From Nostocoides sp. F2B08 (lineage in GTDB: Bacteria > Actinomycetota > Actinomycetes > Actinomycetales > Dermatophilaceae): a DNA stretch of 64,000 bases. The stretch spans positions 62,001 to 126,000 of the forward strand of contig NZ_WESE01000002.1 in assembly GCF_009184895.1 (NCBI RefSeq). The letters run 5' to 3'. The translations under genes and the position numbers were made by a program. This document shows, one piece after another, positions 44,033 through 53,255 of the stretch (positions are counted from its first letter, which is position 1; each line of letters opens with the position of its first letter). The notes under the pieces were generated by a model. It saw nothing but the letters and a program-made list of their open reading frames with translations, made no database searches and was not told the DNA's origin.

Positions 44033-44817
44033 GCATCGACGTCGTGGCGGACGAACGCGGCGGGTGGGTCGTCCTCGTGGACGGCCGTCCGCAGAGCCAC
44101 GTCGATGCGGACGACCCCCTCGACCTCGCCTTCGAGTACGTCGCCCTGACCGCGGCGGCGGTCGATGCCGGACTCCCCGCCCCGGACCGCGTGCGGGCGA
44201 CGCACGTCGGCGGCGCCGGGCTGACCCTGCCCCGATGGATCCAGGCGACCCGTCCCGGCTCTCCCCAGATCGTCCTCGAGCCGGACGGCGCGATGACGGC
44301 GCTCGTGCGCGACCGGCTGCCCCTGCCCCGAGGTCACCGGATCCGGGTCCGGGAGACCGACGGCCTGACCGGGGTGCGGGCCCTGACGAGCGACTCGGCC
44401 GACCTCGTCGTCGTCGACGCCTACGCGGACGGGCGGGTGCCCGCGGAACTCGGCGCCGTGCCGTTCCTCGAGGAGTGCGCCCGCGTGCTCGTCGGCGACG
44501 GACTGCTCGTGCTCAACCTCGCCGACGAGCCCGACGGGCGTTACGTCGACCGCGTCGGCGCCGGCGTCCGGGCAGCCGGACTGGAGCACCGCCTCGTCCT
44601 CGCGACCACGGACATCGTCAAGGGCCGGCGCTTCGGCAACCGGGTCCTGCTCGGCTCGGCCGCTCCCATCGACCGGGCGGCCGTCGAGCGTGAGCTGCGC
44701 CGCCTCCCCTGGCCGGCGCGCGCGCTGCTCCCTCGGCCCGCACGACCCTTCACCGCCGCCGACGCCCAGCCCTCCCCCGCCCCGCCGACGCTGGACCGCG
44801 GCTGGCGGGTGCGCTGA
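44029..44817 (+). CDS. Spermidine synthase-like (SpeE-fold) methyltransferase-type protein
   Basis: A 262-residue protein of the spermidine-synthase fold. It has the GGGAGLTLPRW-type glycine motif (VGGAGLTLPRWIQATRP), an acidic IVLEPDGAM segment, SDSADLVVVDAYADGRVPAELG and FLEECARVLVGDGLLVLNLAD. The N-terminal part contains LVDGRPQSHVDADDPLDLAFEY, typical of the family. It lacks the usual fused transporter and the spermidine-binding residues cannot be judged. GTG at 44029 overlaps the kinase-like gene by four bases. Actual substrate is unknown. Confidence 0.75.
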   Translation: MSIDVVADERGGWVVLVDGRPQSHVDADDPLDLAFEYVALTAAAVDAGLPAPDRVRATHVGGAGLTLPRWIQATRPGSPQIVLEPDGAMTALVRDRLPLPRGHRIRVRETDGLTGVRALTSDSADLVVVDAYADGRVPAELGAVPFLEECARVLVGDGLLVLNLADEPDGRYVDRVGAGVRAAGLEHRLVLATTDIVKGRRFGNRVLLGSAAPIDRAAVERELRRLPWPARALLPRPARPFTAADAQPSPAPPTLDRGWRVR

Positions 44818-44851
44818 GGCGCGATGGCTGCTCCTCGGCGCAGACCGGAGA

Positions 44852-45733
44852 TCAGCCGACGAACCGGATCGAGTCGATGATCGCGTCGATCTGGGCGATC
44901 GCCTCCGCTGAGGCACCGGGCTCCTGCTGGGCGTCGACGAGCAGGCGCCTGCCGTCGACGTCGAGAATCCACATCCGGTCGACCTCGCCGGGGAACCGGT
45001 GATAGCGCTGTCGACCGTTCGGCCACGTCGTCCAACTGACGTAGAGCGTGTCGCCCCTGCGGGTGTCGTCGCAGCCGACGAAGCTCCCCGGACGGTCCGA
45101 CTCCTGGTCGGCCGGGACGCTCCATTCCATGAAGAGCCCCCACCGGCCGTCGAGCTCGACCTCCGTCGGCTCGCTCGCACCCCGTCGGGGCACCCGCTGC
45201 AGCGCCTGCGCGAGATCGCGGATGCCAGGGCCGACGAGCTGGCGCTCCCCGTGCCAGCGGCAGGGGTCGGCGAAGACCTGGGCGACGTTCCAGAACGAGA
45301 TCGTCACCGCGTCGTCCTCACGGACCAGCGACCCCACCGGCAGCACCGACCACCCGTCGGGCACGGTGAGCTCGAGGACCGGCGGGTCGGGTTCGTAGCC
45401 CAGACCCTCGAGGACGTGCCGGTAGGTCCCCGGCTCCACGGGCCCGGTGAGCTCGTCGAGCCGCGGCAGGTCCGCCCCCGCCGGGCTCGTCACCCCCCTC
45501 GCACCGGTCGCCGTCGCGCCCGTCGAGGGCCGGGCCCCACCCGGCGACGGACCGGGCTCCGGCGGAGGCGCGGTGGGCAGGGCCGTGATCGTCACCGGGG
45601 TGGCCGAGTCCGTCCCGACGGCGGGTGCCGGGGCGGAGCCGGTGGCGGAGCACGCCGTCAGGACGGCGGCGGCGAGGCCACCTGCCAGCAACCGGGCGTG
45701 CCGGGCGACTCCACGGGGCTCCACCGGCACCAC
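44852..45733 (-). CDS. Hypothetical lipoprotein downstream of purC
   Basis: A 293-residue exported protein with a lipobox LTAC (signal peptide about 30 residues). A Pro/Ala/Thr/Gly-rich linker of about 60 residues precedes a beta-rich domain with VPDGWSVLPVGSLV, ITISFWNVAQVFADPCRWHG, LFMEWSVPAD, FPGEVDRMWILDVDGRRLLV. Two cysteines (DPCRW and GCDD) could form a disulfide. I do not know the family. It begins at GTG 45733 ten bases after purC on the same strand, so it may be co-transcribed, but a link to purines is unlikely. Confidence 0.65.
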   Translation of the reverse strand: MVPVEPRGVARHARLLAGGLAAAVLTACSATGSAPAPAVGTDSATPVTITALPTAPPPEPGPSPGGARPSTGATATGARGVTSPAGADLPRLDELTGPVEPGTYRHVLEGLGYEPDPPVLELTVPDGWSVLPVGSLVREDDAVTISFWNVAQVFADPCRWHGERQLVGPGIRDLAQALQRVPRRGASEPTEVELDGRWGLFMEWSVPADQESDRPGSFVGCDDTRRGDTLYVSWTTWPNGRQRYHRFPGEVDRMWILDVDGRRLLVDAQQEPGASAEAIAQIDAIIDSIRFVG

Positions 45734-45742
45734 GTCGTCCCG

Positions 45743-46648
45743 TCAGAACGTGCGGCCGGTGAGGCGCTCGTAGGCCTCGACGTACTTCGCCCGCGTGCGC
45801 TCGACGACCTCCTCGGGCAGGGTCGGCGGCGCCTCGCCCGAGTCCTTGTCCCAGCCGGACGCCGGCGAGGTGAGCCACTCGCGGACGAACTCCTTGTCGA
45901 AGCTGGGCTGGGGGTGTCCCGGCTCCCACTGGTCCGCCGGCCAGAAACGCGAGGAGTCCGGTGTGAGAACCTCGTCGGCGAGGACGAGATCTCCCTCGTC
46001 GACACCGAACTCGACCTTGGTGTCCGCGATGAGAATGCCGCGCTCCGAGGCGATCTCGTTGCCGCGCGCGAGGATCGCCACGGTGAGGTCCCGGGCGCGC
46101 TCGGCCAGCCGAGGGCCGATCGCGGACTCGACCTGCGCATACGACATCGGCTGGTCGTGCTCGCCCTTGGGCGCCTTGGTCGAGGGCGTGAACACCGGCA
46201 CCGGCAGCCGTGAGCCGTCGGTCAGCCCCTCGGGGAGACGCACTCCGGAGACGTGCCCGTCGGCGCGGTACTCGCGCAGTCCGCCGCCGGTGAGGTAGGC
46301 GCGGGCCACGCACTCCACCGGCAGCATCTCCAGGCGGCGGACGAGGACGGCCCGGCCGGTCACCTCGTCCGGGACGTCGGTCGAGACGATGTGGTTGGGC
46401 ACGAGGTCGGCGAGCTGCTCGAACCACCAGAGCGACAGCTGGGTCAGGACGGCACCCTTGTCGGGGATCGCCGGCGACAGGGCGAAGTCGAACGCGCTGA
46501 TCCGGTCGGAGGCGACGAGGAGCAGCCGGTCTCCGTGCACCTCGCCGGTGACCGGGTCGATCGGCGCATAGACATCGCGGACCTTGCCCGAGTAGACGTG
46601 CTCGTACCCGGCGATCGGGACCACACCGGCTCCATGCGGGTCGCTCAC
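45743..46648 (-). CDS. purC: Phosphoribosylaminoimidazole-succinocarboxamide synthase
   Basis: A 301-residue SAICAR synthetase, joining CAIR and aspartate with ATP. Signature pieces: YSGKVRDVYAPID, LLLVASDRISAFDFALSPAIPDKG, VECVARAYLTGGGLREY, LIADTKVEFGVDEGDLVLADEVLTPDSSRFW, and KEFVREWL. The GTG at 46648 overlaps the purD stop by four bases (GTGA), so purD and purC form one operon. All standard motifs are present and length is typical of the long actinobacterial form. Confidence 0.96.
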   Translation of the reverse strand: MSDPHGAGVVPIAGYEHVYSGKVRDVYAPIDPVTGEVHGDRLLLVASDRISAFDFALSPAIPDKGAVLTQLSLWWFEQLADLVPNHIVSTDVPDEVTGRAVLVRRLEMLPVECVARAYLTGGGLREYRADGHVSGVRLPEGLTDGSRLPVPVFTPSTKAPKGEHDQPMSYAQVESAIGPRLAERARDLTVAILARGNEIASERGILIADTKVEFGVDEGDLVLADEVLTPDSSRFWPADQWEPGHPQPSFDKEFVREWLTSPASGWDKDSGEAPPTLPEEVVERTRAKYVEAYERLTGRTF

Positions 46649-47925
46649 GACGGCACCTCCACCTCGCCGCGGACGGCTCTCGCCGCGATGTCCGAGCGGT
46701 GGTGCGAGCCGTCGAGCCGGATCCGCCCGACGGCGTCGTAGGCCCGCCCGCGTGCCTCGGCCAGGTCGGCTCCGAGGGCGACCACGGAGAGCACCCGACC
46801 CCCGGAGGAGAGGACCGTGCCGTCCGGGCCGTTCGCGGTCCCCGCATGGAGGACGTATGCGGTGGGAACCTCCTCGACGTCGGCGAGACCCTCGATGGGG
46901 TCCCCGGTGCGCGGGGTTCCGGGATAGTCCTCGGCGGCGACGACGACGGTCACGGCGGACTCCTCCCTCCACCGCAGCCGCGGGTGACCCTGCAGGGCGC
47001 CGGTGGCCGCCGCATACAGGAGGTGCCCGAGGGGACTGAGTAGGCGGGCGAGCACGACCTGGGTCTCGGGGTCGCCGAAGCGGGCGTTGAACTCGATGAC
47101 GCGCGGGCCGCGCGAGGTCAGCGCGAGGCCGATGAAGAGCGTGCCGACGAACGGAGTGCCGCGACGGGCCATCTCGGTGACGACGGGCTGGGCCACGCGG
47201 GCGACGAGATCGTCGGCCAGGTGGTCCGGTGCCCAGGGGAGGGGCGAGTACGCGCCCATGCCACCGGTGTTCGGGCCGGTGTCGCCGTCGCCGACGCGCT
47301 TGAAGTCCTGAGCCGGCGTGAGCGGTACGACGTCCGTGCCGTCACAGACGACGAAGAGGGAGACCTCTGGGCCGTCGAGGAACTCCTCGACGACGATCCG
47401 GCCGCCCGGCTTGGCCAGGCACCGCTCGGCGTGGTCCAGCGCCTCGGTGAGGTCGTCGGTGACGACGACCCCCTTGCCGGCGGCGAGACCGTCGTCCTTG
47501 ACGACGAACGGGGCGCCGAAGGCGGCGAGCGCATCGCGGACCTCGTCCAGCGTCGTGCACAGCCGCCCCATGCCGGTCGGCACCTCCGCCGTCGCCATGA
47601 CCTCCTTGGCGAAGGCCTTGGAGCCCTCGAGGCGCGCGGCCTGCGCCGAGGGGCCGTAGCAGGCGATGCCCGCGGCGCGCACCGCGTCGGCGACGCCGGC
47701 GACGAGAGGCGCCTCGGGGCCGATGACGACGAGGTCCACGCCATGGCGGCGGGCCAGCCCGGAGACCGCATCGGGGTCGAGGGGGTCGACCGGCTCGCAG
47801 TGGGCACGCAGCGCCATACCGGGGTTGCCCGGCGCGGCGATGACGGCATCGACGTCGGGGTCCGCCGCCAGAGCTGTGACGAGGGCGTGCTCGCGGGCAC
47901 CTGTTCCGACGACGAGGACCTTCAC
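46645..47925 (-). CDS. purD: Phosphoribosylamine-glycine ligase
   Basis: A 426-residue ATP-grasp enzyme of the second purine step. Family motifs: VKVLVVGTGAREHAL, APGNPGMA, DLVVIGPEAPLVAGVADA, FGAPFVVKDDGLAAGKGV, NTGGMGAYSPLPW, and EFNARFGDPETQVVLARL. GTG at 47925 has TAGAGT seven bases upstream and no ribosome site, so leaderless. It overlaps purC. It faces a helicase gene across 139 bases. Confidence 0.95.
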   Translation of the reverse strand: MKVLVVGTGAREHALVTALAADPDVDAVIAAPGNPGMALRAHCEPVDPLDPDAVSGLARRHGVDLVVIGPEAPLVAGVADAVRAAGIACYGPSAQAARLEGSKAFAKEVMATAEVPTGMGRLCTTLDEVRDALAAFGAPFVVKDDGLAAGKGVVVTDDLTEALDHAERCLAKPGGRIVVEEFLDGPEVSLFVVCDGTDVVPLTPAQDFKRVGDGDTGPNTGGMGAYSPLPWAPDHLADDLVARVAQPVVTEMARRGTPFVGTLFIGLALTSRGPRVIEFNARFGDPETQVVLARLLSPLGHLLYAAATGALQGHPRLRWREESAVTVVVAAEDYPGTPRTGDPIEGLADVEEVPTAYVLHAGTANGPDGTVLSSGGRVLSVVALGADLAEARGRAYDAVGRIRLDGSHHRSDIAARAVRGEVEVPS

Positions 47926-47932
47926 GAGGACC

Positions 47933-47938
47933 ACTCTA
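47933..47938 (-). promoter_or_regulatory. Leaderless -10 box of purD (TAGAGT)
   Basis: TAGAGT on the minus strand ends seven bases before the purD GTG at 47925. It matches TANNNT and fits the leaderless arrangement also seen at purM and purL. Confidence 0.55.
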
Positions 47939-48063
47939 GGGACTGCCCGCCCACGCGCACGGAGCCGTCCGCGCGGTCGGCGGACCTCGCCCGGGCAGGG
48001 CCTCGTGCAGGCGTAGACTAGACGGTTCGTGCCCATCCCCGAGGACGGAAGCCAGCGCCACCC

Positions 48064-50382
48064 GTGACAGAGCACAGCATCGACACCGGTGCTCGCGAAC
48101 GTGCCGACAGCCGCGATCCCGCGGCCGCCGACGACGTCGCCCATGACCCCGCCGCCCGCGAGATCGCGATCGAGCAGGCGCACGTCGACCGGGTCTACAC
48201 CGAGCTGGCGAAAGCACGCATCCGCACCGCCGACGTCGAGGCCGACGGCCTGGCCCGCGGGCGCACCGACCGGGTCGGCGACGTGCGCGACGAGGAGATG
48301 ACCGGCCTCGTCGAGCGGGACGCGCTGGTCTATCTCGCCGCCAAGCGCCGCCACGACCTCGACCGCCAGTTCGAGGGGCTCGTGTTCGGCCGGCTGGACC
48401 TCGACCACAGCGGCGTGGCGACCGCCGGGGACGACGCCGATGATCCGCCGTCGGCGGCCGGTCTCTCGGCCGACGACCTCGAGGCCCGCTACATCGGACG
48501 GCTCGGCGTTCGCGACGACGACTACGAACCCCTCGTGATCGACTGGCGGGCTCCTGCAGCGGCTCCGTTCTATCGCGCCACCCCCGTCGACCCGCACGGG
48601 GTCGTCCGGCGCCGCGTGCTGCGCTGCGCGGGCCAGCGGGTCATCGGTGTCGAGGACGACCTCATGGTGGCCGAGGCGCCCGACGACCTCACCGTCGTCG
48701 GCGACGGCGCCCTCATGGCCGCGCTCACCCGCAGCCGGGGCTCGCAGATGCGCGACATCGTCGCGACCATCCAGCGGCATCAGGACGAGGCGATCCGCGC
48801 CCCCTCCCGGGGCGTCACCGAGATCACCGGCGGCCCCGGCACGGGCAAGACCGTCGTCGCGCTGCACCGGGCCGCCTTCCTCCTCTACAGCGACCGGCGC
48901 CGCTTCGAGTCCGGCGGTGTCCTCATCGTGGGGCCGTCCCCGGCCTATACGGCCTATATCGAACGGGTCCTGCCCTCACTCGGCGAGGACTCGGTGGCCC
49001 TCCGCTCGATCGGCGACCTCGTCGACGGCGTCACGGCGACCCGGCTCGACTCCCGCGAGGTGGCCCGGATCAAGGGTGCCGACCGGGTGCGCGGCATCCT
49101 CTCCCGGGTCTCGCACGAGCCTCCCCCGGATGCTCCGACCGAGTTCCGCGCGTTCGTCGCGGGCACGGCGATCCGGATCGGCAGCGAGGCGCTCGACCGG
49201 ATCCGGCACCAGGTGCGCCGGGGGCACCAGCACAACCTCGGCGTCGCCGCGGCCCGCGCCGGGCTGGCCGACGTCGCGTGGGAGCAGCACCGCGCCGACG
49301 ACCACGGCGCCGAGCGCTCCGAGTTCCTCGACCGGTTCCACGACTCGATGGAGGTCGAGCGGTTCATGCGGGCGTGGTGGCCGCAGCTCGACCCCCGTGA
49401 GCCGCTGCTCTGGCTCGCCGAGGAGGCGGTCCTCGCGAGGTGCGCGCACGGCATCCTCGGCCCCCGCGACCGGGAGCTGCTGGCCGCGTCGATGCGCGAG
49501 ACGCTCGAGGTCGGGACGTGGTCGGTGGCCGACGTCGCTCTGATCGACGACCTGTTCGCCCGCCTCGGGCCGAGGCAGCAGGACCAGCCCGAGGAGCGTG
49601 GCTTCTACGAGGTCGAGGAGCTCGACGACCTCGGCGGCTACGGCGTCCAGGAGCTCGGGGCGGGATTCACCAACGGCCACCACGACGGCGGCCGGCTGCG
49701 CGAGCGCGTCGGGCACGACCCCCGTGAGCGGCTCCTGCAGGGCACGATCGAGCGCTCCCGCGGATACGCCCACATCCTCGTCGACGAGGCCCAGGACATC
49801 TCGCCGATGCAGTGGCGCATGCTCGGGCGTCGCGGCCGGCAGGCGTCGTGGACCGTCGTCGGCGACGACGCCCAGAGCTCCTGGCCGGACCCGGTCGAGG
49901 CACGACGGGCCCGGAACGAGGCCTACGGTCGCGGCGAGCGTCGCGGTTTCCACATGGACACGAACTACCGCAACGCCCGGGAGATCTTCGACTACGCGGC
50001 CGAGGTCATCCGCCGGGAGGTCCCCGACGCCGACATCCCTGCCGCCGTGCGCGACACCGGGTGGCCGGTCCGGGACCTCGATGTCGACGCGTCGTCCCTC
50101 GAAGACACCCTGGCGGTGGAGGTCCGTCGCCTGCTCGAGCTCGTCGAGGGCTCCGTGGCGATCGTGGCGGGACCACCGCATACAGCCGTCGCGGAGCGGG
50201 TCTCGCACCTGGCCGAACGGGTCGTCGTGGCGGACCCGCTCTCGACCAAGGGCCTGGAGTACGACGCCGTGGTGGTCCTCGACCCGACCCAGATCGCGGA
50301 GGAGATACCCGGCGGTGTACGAGCGCTCTACGTCGTGCTCACCCGGGCGGCGCACCGGATGACGGTGCTCCGCCTCGACTGA
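48064..50382 (+). CDS. HelD/UvrD-like ATP-dependent helicase
   Basis: A 772-residue superfamily 1 protein of the HelD group. A helical N-terminal arm (EIAIEQAHVDRVYTELAKAR) precedes VIDWRAPAAAPFYRA, the conserved linker. The Walker A loop is GGPGTGKTVVALHRAAFLL (about 255-265), DEAQDISPMQWRML is the Walker B/DEAQ box, GDDAQSSWPDP motif III, and ADPLSTKGLEYDAVVV with VLTRAAHRM motifs V/VI. HelD-type proteins release stalled RNA polymerase, and actinobacterial HelR forms protect against rifamycin (established); whether this one does is not known. GTG start at 48064; a TAGACT box at 48014 would give a leader of about 40 bases. Confidence 0.88.
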   Translation: MTEHSIDTGARERADSRDPAAADDVAHDPAAREIAIEQAHVDRVYTELAKARIRTADVEADGLARGRTDRVGDVRDEEMTGLVERDALVYLAAKRRHDLDRQFEGLVFGRLDLDHSGVATAGDDADDPPSAAGLSADDLEARYIGRLGVRDDDYEPLVIDWRAPAAAPFYRATPVDPHGVVRRRVLRCAGQRVIGVEDDLMVAEAPDDLTVVGDGALMAALTRSRGSQMRDIVATIQRHQDEAIRAPSRGVTEITGGPGTGKTVVALHRAAFLLYSDRRRFESGGVLIVGPSPAYTAYIERVLPSLGEDSVALRSIGDLVDGVTATRLDSREVARIKGADRVRGILSRVSHEPPPDAPTEFRAFVAGTAIRIGSEALDRIRHQVRRGHQHNLGVAAARAGLADVAWEQHRADDHGAERSEFLDRFHDSMEVERFMRAWWPQLDPREPLLWLAEEAVLARCAHGILGPRDRELLAASMRETLEVGTWSVADVALIDDLFARLGPRQQDQPEERGFYEVEELDDLGGYGVQELGAGFTNGHHDGGRLRERVGHDPRERLLQGTIERSRGYAHILVDEAQDISPMQWRMLGRRGRQASWTVVGDDAQSSWPDPVEARRARNEAYGRGERRGFHMDTNYRNAREIFDYAAEVIRREVPDADIPAAVRDTGWPVRDLDVDASSLEDTLAVEVRRLLELVEGSVAIVAGPPHTAVAERVSHLAERVVVADPLSTKGLEYDAVVVLDPTQIAEEIPGGVRALYVVLTRAAHRMTVLRLD

Positions 50383-50406
50383 GACGCTCGCGGACGGAGG
50401 CGGCGG

Positions 50407-50586
50407 TCAGCCGGACTTGCGCCGGAACATCTGTTGCGTCGCGGACGTCTCGGCATCGTGGGCATGGTCGGCCTTGCCGTGACCCGCGCCGCCGCTGACG
50501 TCGCGGCCACCATGGGCCTTCTTGCGCTCGAGTGCCTCGCGGAACTTGGCCTTGACGTCCTCGGGTGCGCTGTCGTGCTTGCTCAT
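50407..50586 (-). CDS. DUF5302 family small protein
   Basis: A 59-residue protein starting MSKHDSAPEDVKAKFREALE and ending MFRRKSG. This is the DUF5302 pattern: an N-terminal DSAPEDVKxKFREALERKK helix, a glycine/histidine-rich middle and a basic RRKSG end. Function not known. The ATG at 50586 has GGAG upstream. It lies between the helicase gene (convergent, 24 bases) and the second 62-bp repeat array. Too short to be obvious but the family match is clear. Confidence 0.85.
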   Translation of the reverse strand: MSKHDSAPEDVKAKFREALERKKAHGGRDVSGGAGHGKADHAHDAETSATQQMFRRKSG

Positions 50587-50673
50587 GCCGGTCTCCCTCC
50601 GTCGAACGCGCCCGGGACGGCGCTGGGCACAGCCTCACACCGGACGTCGTGCGCGCGCAAGGAATTTGGGCAC

Positions 50674-50782
50674 CGGTATGCCAACCGCGCCCCATGTCAC
50701 GCGCCCGGCATACCCCCGACCCACCACCGAACCACCGGCATGCCAACCGCGCCCCATGTCACGCGCCCGGCATACCCCCGAC
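50674..50782. repeat. Tandem repeat, 62-bp period, two copies
   Basis: Two units with ATGCCAACCGCGCCCCATGTCA at 50678 and 50740, exactly 62 bases apart. It shares GGCATGCCAACCGCGC with the array at 25.4 kb and can be aligned to it over the full 62 bases without gaps, with differences in the second half (GGCATACCCCCGACCCACC). The array runs up to the purA stop codon and lies between purA and the DUF5302 gene. A GGCAT/ATGCC inverted repeat spans each junction. It is non-coding by the same period argument. Confidence 0.85.
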
Positions 50783-52084
50783 TCACGGCAGCAAGGAGTG
50801 CCGCTCGATGATCTCGTGCCGACCGGGCCCCACACCGATCGCCGACACGCGCGCCCCGATGAGCTCCTCGACGCGCAGCACGTAGCGCTGCGCGTTCTCC
50901 GGCAGCTCCTCGAAGGTCCGGCAACCCGAGATGTCCTCCCACCAGCCGTCGAGGTATTCGTACACCGGCTTCGCGTGGTGGAACGCGCTCTGGTTGACCG
51001 GCATCTGCTCGTGCCGCACGCCATCGACGTCATAGGCCACACAGACCGGCACCCTCTCGAACCCGGTGAGGACGTCGAGCTTGGTGATGACGAAGTCGGT
51101 GACGCCGTTGATCCTCGTCGCATATCGGCCGATGACCGTGTCCATCCAGCCGCATCGGCGCGGACGGCCGGTCGTGGTGCCGAACTCGGCGCCGACCTTG
51201 CGCAGCGTCTCTCCGTCGTCGTCGAAGAGCTCCGTGGGGAAGGGCCCCTCCCCGACCCGCGTCGTGTAGGCCTTGAGGATCGCGATCACCCGCTCGACCC
51301 GGGTCGGGGGGATGCCGGAGCCGGTGCACGCACCGCCGGCGGTCGCCGAGGACGACGTGACGAACGGGTACGTGCCGTGGTCCACGTCGAGGAGGGTCGC
51401 CTGGCCGGCCTCCAGCAGGACGATCCGGCCGGCGTCGAGCGCCTCCTCGAGCTCCAGCGACGTGTCCCGGACCATCGGCCGCAGCCGCTCGGCGTAGGAG
51501 AGCAGCTCCTCGACGACGAGGTCGACGTCGCTCGCGCGGGTGTTGTAGATCTTGACGAGCACCTGGTTCTTCAGGTCGAGGGCCGCCTCGACCTTCTGGC
51601 GCAGGATGTTCTCATCGAACAGGTCCTGGACGCGGATGCCGACGCGGTTCATCTTGTCGGCATAGGTGGGCCCGATGCCGCGGCCGGTCGTGCCGATCCG
51701 GCGCTTGCCGAGGAAGCGCTCGGTGACCTTGTCCAGGGTGCGGTTGTAGGGCGCGATGATGTGCGCGTTGGCGCTGACGATCAGACGCGAGGTGTCGACG
51801 CCGCGCTCGTCGAGGCCGTCGAGCTCCTGGAACAGGACCTCCAGGTCGACGACGACGCCGTTGCCGATGACGGGGACGACGTTCGGCGAGAGGATGCCCG
51901 AGGGCAGGAGGTGGAGGGCGTACTTCTCTCGGGTGCCGTCCGGGCTCTCGATGACGACGGTGTGGCCGGCGTTGTTGCCGCCGTTGAACTTGACCACGTA
52001 GTCGACCGCGGACCCCATGAGGTCGGTCGCCTTGCCTTTGCCTTCGTCACCCCACTGGGCACCGACGAGGACGATCGCGGGCAT
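50783..52084 (-). CDS. purA: Adenylosuccinate synthetase
   Basis: A 433-residue GTP-dependent enzyme making adenylosuccinate from IMP and aspartate (first step towards AMP). The P-loop [16 protein letters not shown] is at the N-terminus with [11 protein letters not shown] and [13 protein letters not shown]-type segments follow: [21 protein letters not shown], and the [14 protein letters not shown], then [12 protein letters not shown] near the C-terminus. ATG at 52084 has AAGGAG upstream. Its 3' end abuts the second 62-bp repeat array. Confidence 0.97.
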   Translation of the reverse strand: MPAIVLVGAQWGDEGKGKATDLMGSAVDYVVKFNGGNNAGHTVVIESPDGTREKYALHLLPSGILSPNVVPVIGNGVVVDLEVLFQELDGLDERGVDTSRLIVSANAHIIAPYNRTLDKVTERFLGKRRIGTTGRGIGPTYADKMNRVGIRVQDLFDENILRQKVEAALDLKNQVLVKIYNTRASDVDLVVEELLSYAERLRPMVRDTSLELEEALDAGRIVLLEAGQATLLDVDHGTYPFVTSSSATAGGACTGSGIPPTRVERVIAILKAYTTRVGEGPFPTELFDDDGETLRKVGAEFGTTTGRPRRCGWMDTVIGRYATRINGVTDFVITKLDVLTGFERVPVCVAYDVDGVRHEQMPVNQSAFHHAKPVYEYLDGWWEDISGCRTFEELPENAQRYVLRVEELIGARVSAIGVGPGRHEIIERHSLLP

Positions 52085-52177
52085 GGATGACTCCTTGTGC
52101 GGCTGGGCGCCAGGGTTTGGTATGCGCTGGTCGCCTCCCGTGGAAGCCGTCACCGTCGCGCCGGACAGCGCCCCAGC

Positions 52178-53053
52178 CTATCGCCTCCGGGGGCCCGCGG
52201 CGGTGGCCCGGATCGGCGACAGCGGCAGCGGGCCGGCCTCCAGTCGGCCGCGGGCGAGGAGGGCCGCGCCGAGCTGGAAGCGGGTCTCGACGCCCTGCTC
52301 GTCCATCAGTCCGGCGATGCGGCGACGCACGGTCCGCAGGCTCCACCCGAGGGTGCGGGCAATGGCCTCGTCCTTGAGCCCCAGCGCCATCAGGTCGATC
52401 ATCCGCGTCTCGGCGGGCTCCTCGCCGCGCTCCGCGTTGAGGGCCACCCCGGTCGTGTAGGTCGTCTCGTGGAGGGCCGTGAACGCGGCGATGAGCATCG
52501 GCTCGCGGATGACGAGGTAGTCGGACTCGGGCACGTTCCACTCCGCACAGGCGAGCACGGCGCTCGATCCGGCGATGAGGAACTCGCTCGGCGGCGCGGC
52601 GACGAAGCGCTGCTCCTCACCCGCCTCGGCCCACGCGTTCACCCAACGTCGGCCGGGGGCGGTGTCGAGGACCCCGAGTGGATAGATGGCGCGCATGACC
52701 AGCCCGTCGTCGAGTCTGCGGCGCAGGTCCCGCACGCGCTCGTCCTCCAGCCCGGGACCGTACTCGACGGTGCGGTTGACGGTGCGGAGGATACCGTCGC
52801 CGATCTCGTCGAGGAGGCCGCCGATGACGTCGGCCGCGATGTCCGCGGGAATGACCTCGAGGTCGGCGTCGCGGACGACGGTGGTCCGGGTCAGCTCACT
52901 CGTGATCGACCGGATCGCGTCGCGGACGTCGCTCAGCTCCTGGCGACGGGCGTCGAGGCGCTGGGCCTCCCGGTCGAGAAGTCGTTCGAGGTGCCGGACG
53001 ACCTTGGCGGGCTGTCGCGCTGGTGACTCGCCGGTAGTTGAATGTTCGTCCAC
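52178..53053 (-). CDS. Coiled-coil/LuxR-type HTH transcription regulator
   Basis: A 291-residue regulator. A helical, coiled-coil-like N-terminus (EHLERLLDREAQRLDARRQEL) precedes a beta-rich sensor-like middle and a C-terminal LuxR-type helix-turn-helix with MIDLMALGLKDEAIARTLGWSLRTVRRRIAGLM. This resembles the actinobacterial TrmB/LuxR-type group of regulators with unknown ligands. ATG at 53053 is preceded by an A/T-rich stretch (TAAAATGCC on the minus strand). It follows the third repeat array and a strong hairpin, both located upstream. Confidence 0.78.
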   Translation of the reverse strand: MDEHSTTGESPARQPAKVVRHLERLLDREAQRLDARRQELSDVRDAIRSITSELTRTTVVRDADLEVIPADIAADVIGGLLDEIGDGILRTVNRTVEYGPGLEDERVRDLRRRLDDGLVMRAIYPLGVLDTAPGRRWVNAWAEAGEEQRFVAAPPSEFLIAGSSAVLACAEWNVPESDYLVIREPMLIAAFTALHETTYTTGVALNAERGEEPAETRMIDLMALGLKDEAIARTLGWSLRTVRRRIAGLMDEQGVETRFQLGAALLARGRLEAGPLPLSPIRATAAGPRRR

Positions 53054-53198
53054 TTTGGCATTTTAGTGCCAATGGCCGCAAAGTGTCGACAAATGGGTGA
53101 CGTGTCCGGCAAGATGGTGACTCGTCGAGGCTGAACGCAGGGGACATGACGCTTTGACGACAGTGGGGCGCCTAGGGCGCCTGCTCCTGGCAGGGGGC

Positions 53199-53234
53199 AT
53201 CGCCGGAGGCCGCGGATACGCGGCCTCCGGCGAT
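53199..53234. terminator. Perfect 16-bp stem, GATA loop hairpin
   Basis: ATCGCCGGAGGCCGCG (53199-53214) and CGCGGCCTCCGGCGAT (53219-53234) are perfectly complementary with a four-base loop. This sits downstream of DUF3151 once the third repeat array is crossed, so the array is flanked by a likely terminator for the fba-DUF3151 unit. There is no U-run, which is usual in this group. Nearby GGCGCC-TAG-GGCGCC at 53168-53182 adds a second smaller hairpin. Confidence 0.6.
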
Positions 53235-53255
53235 CTGTATGTGGGGGTGCCGCCT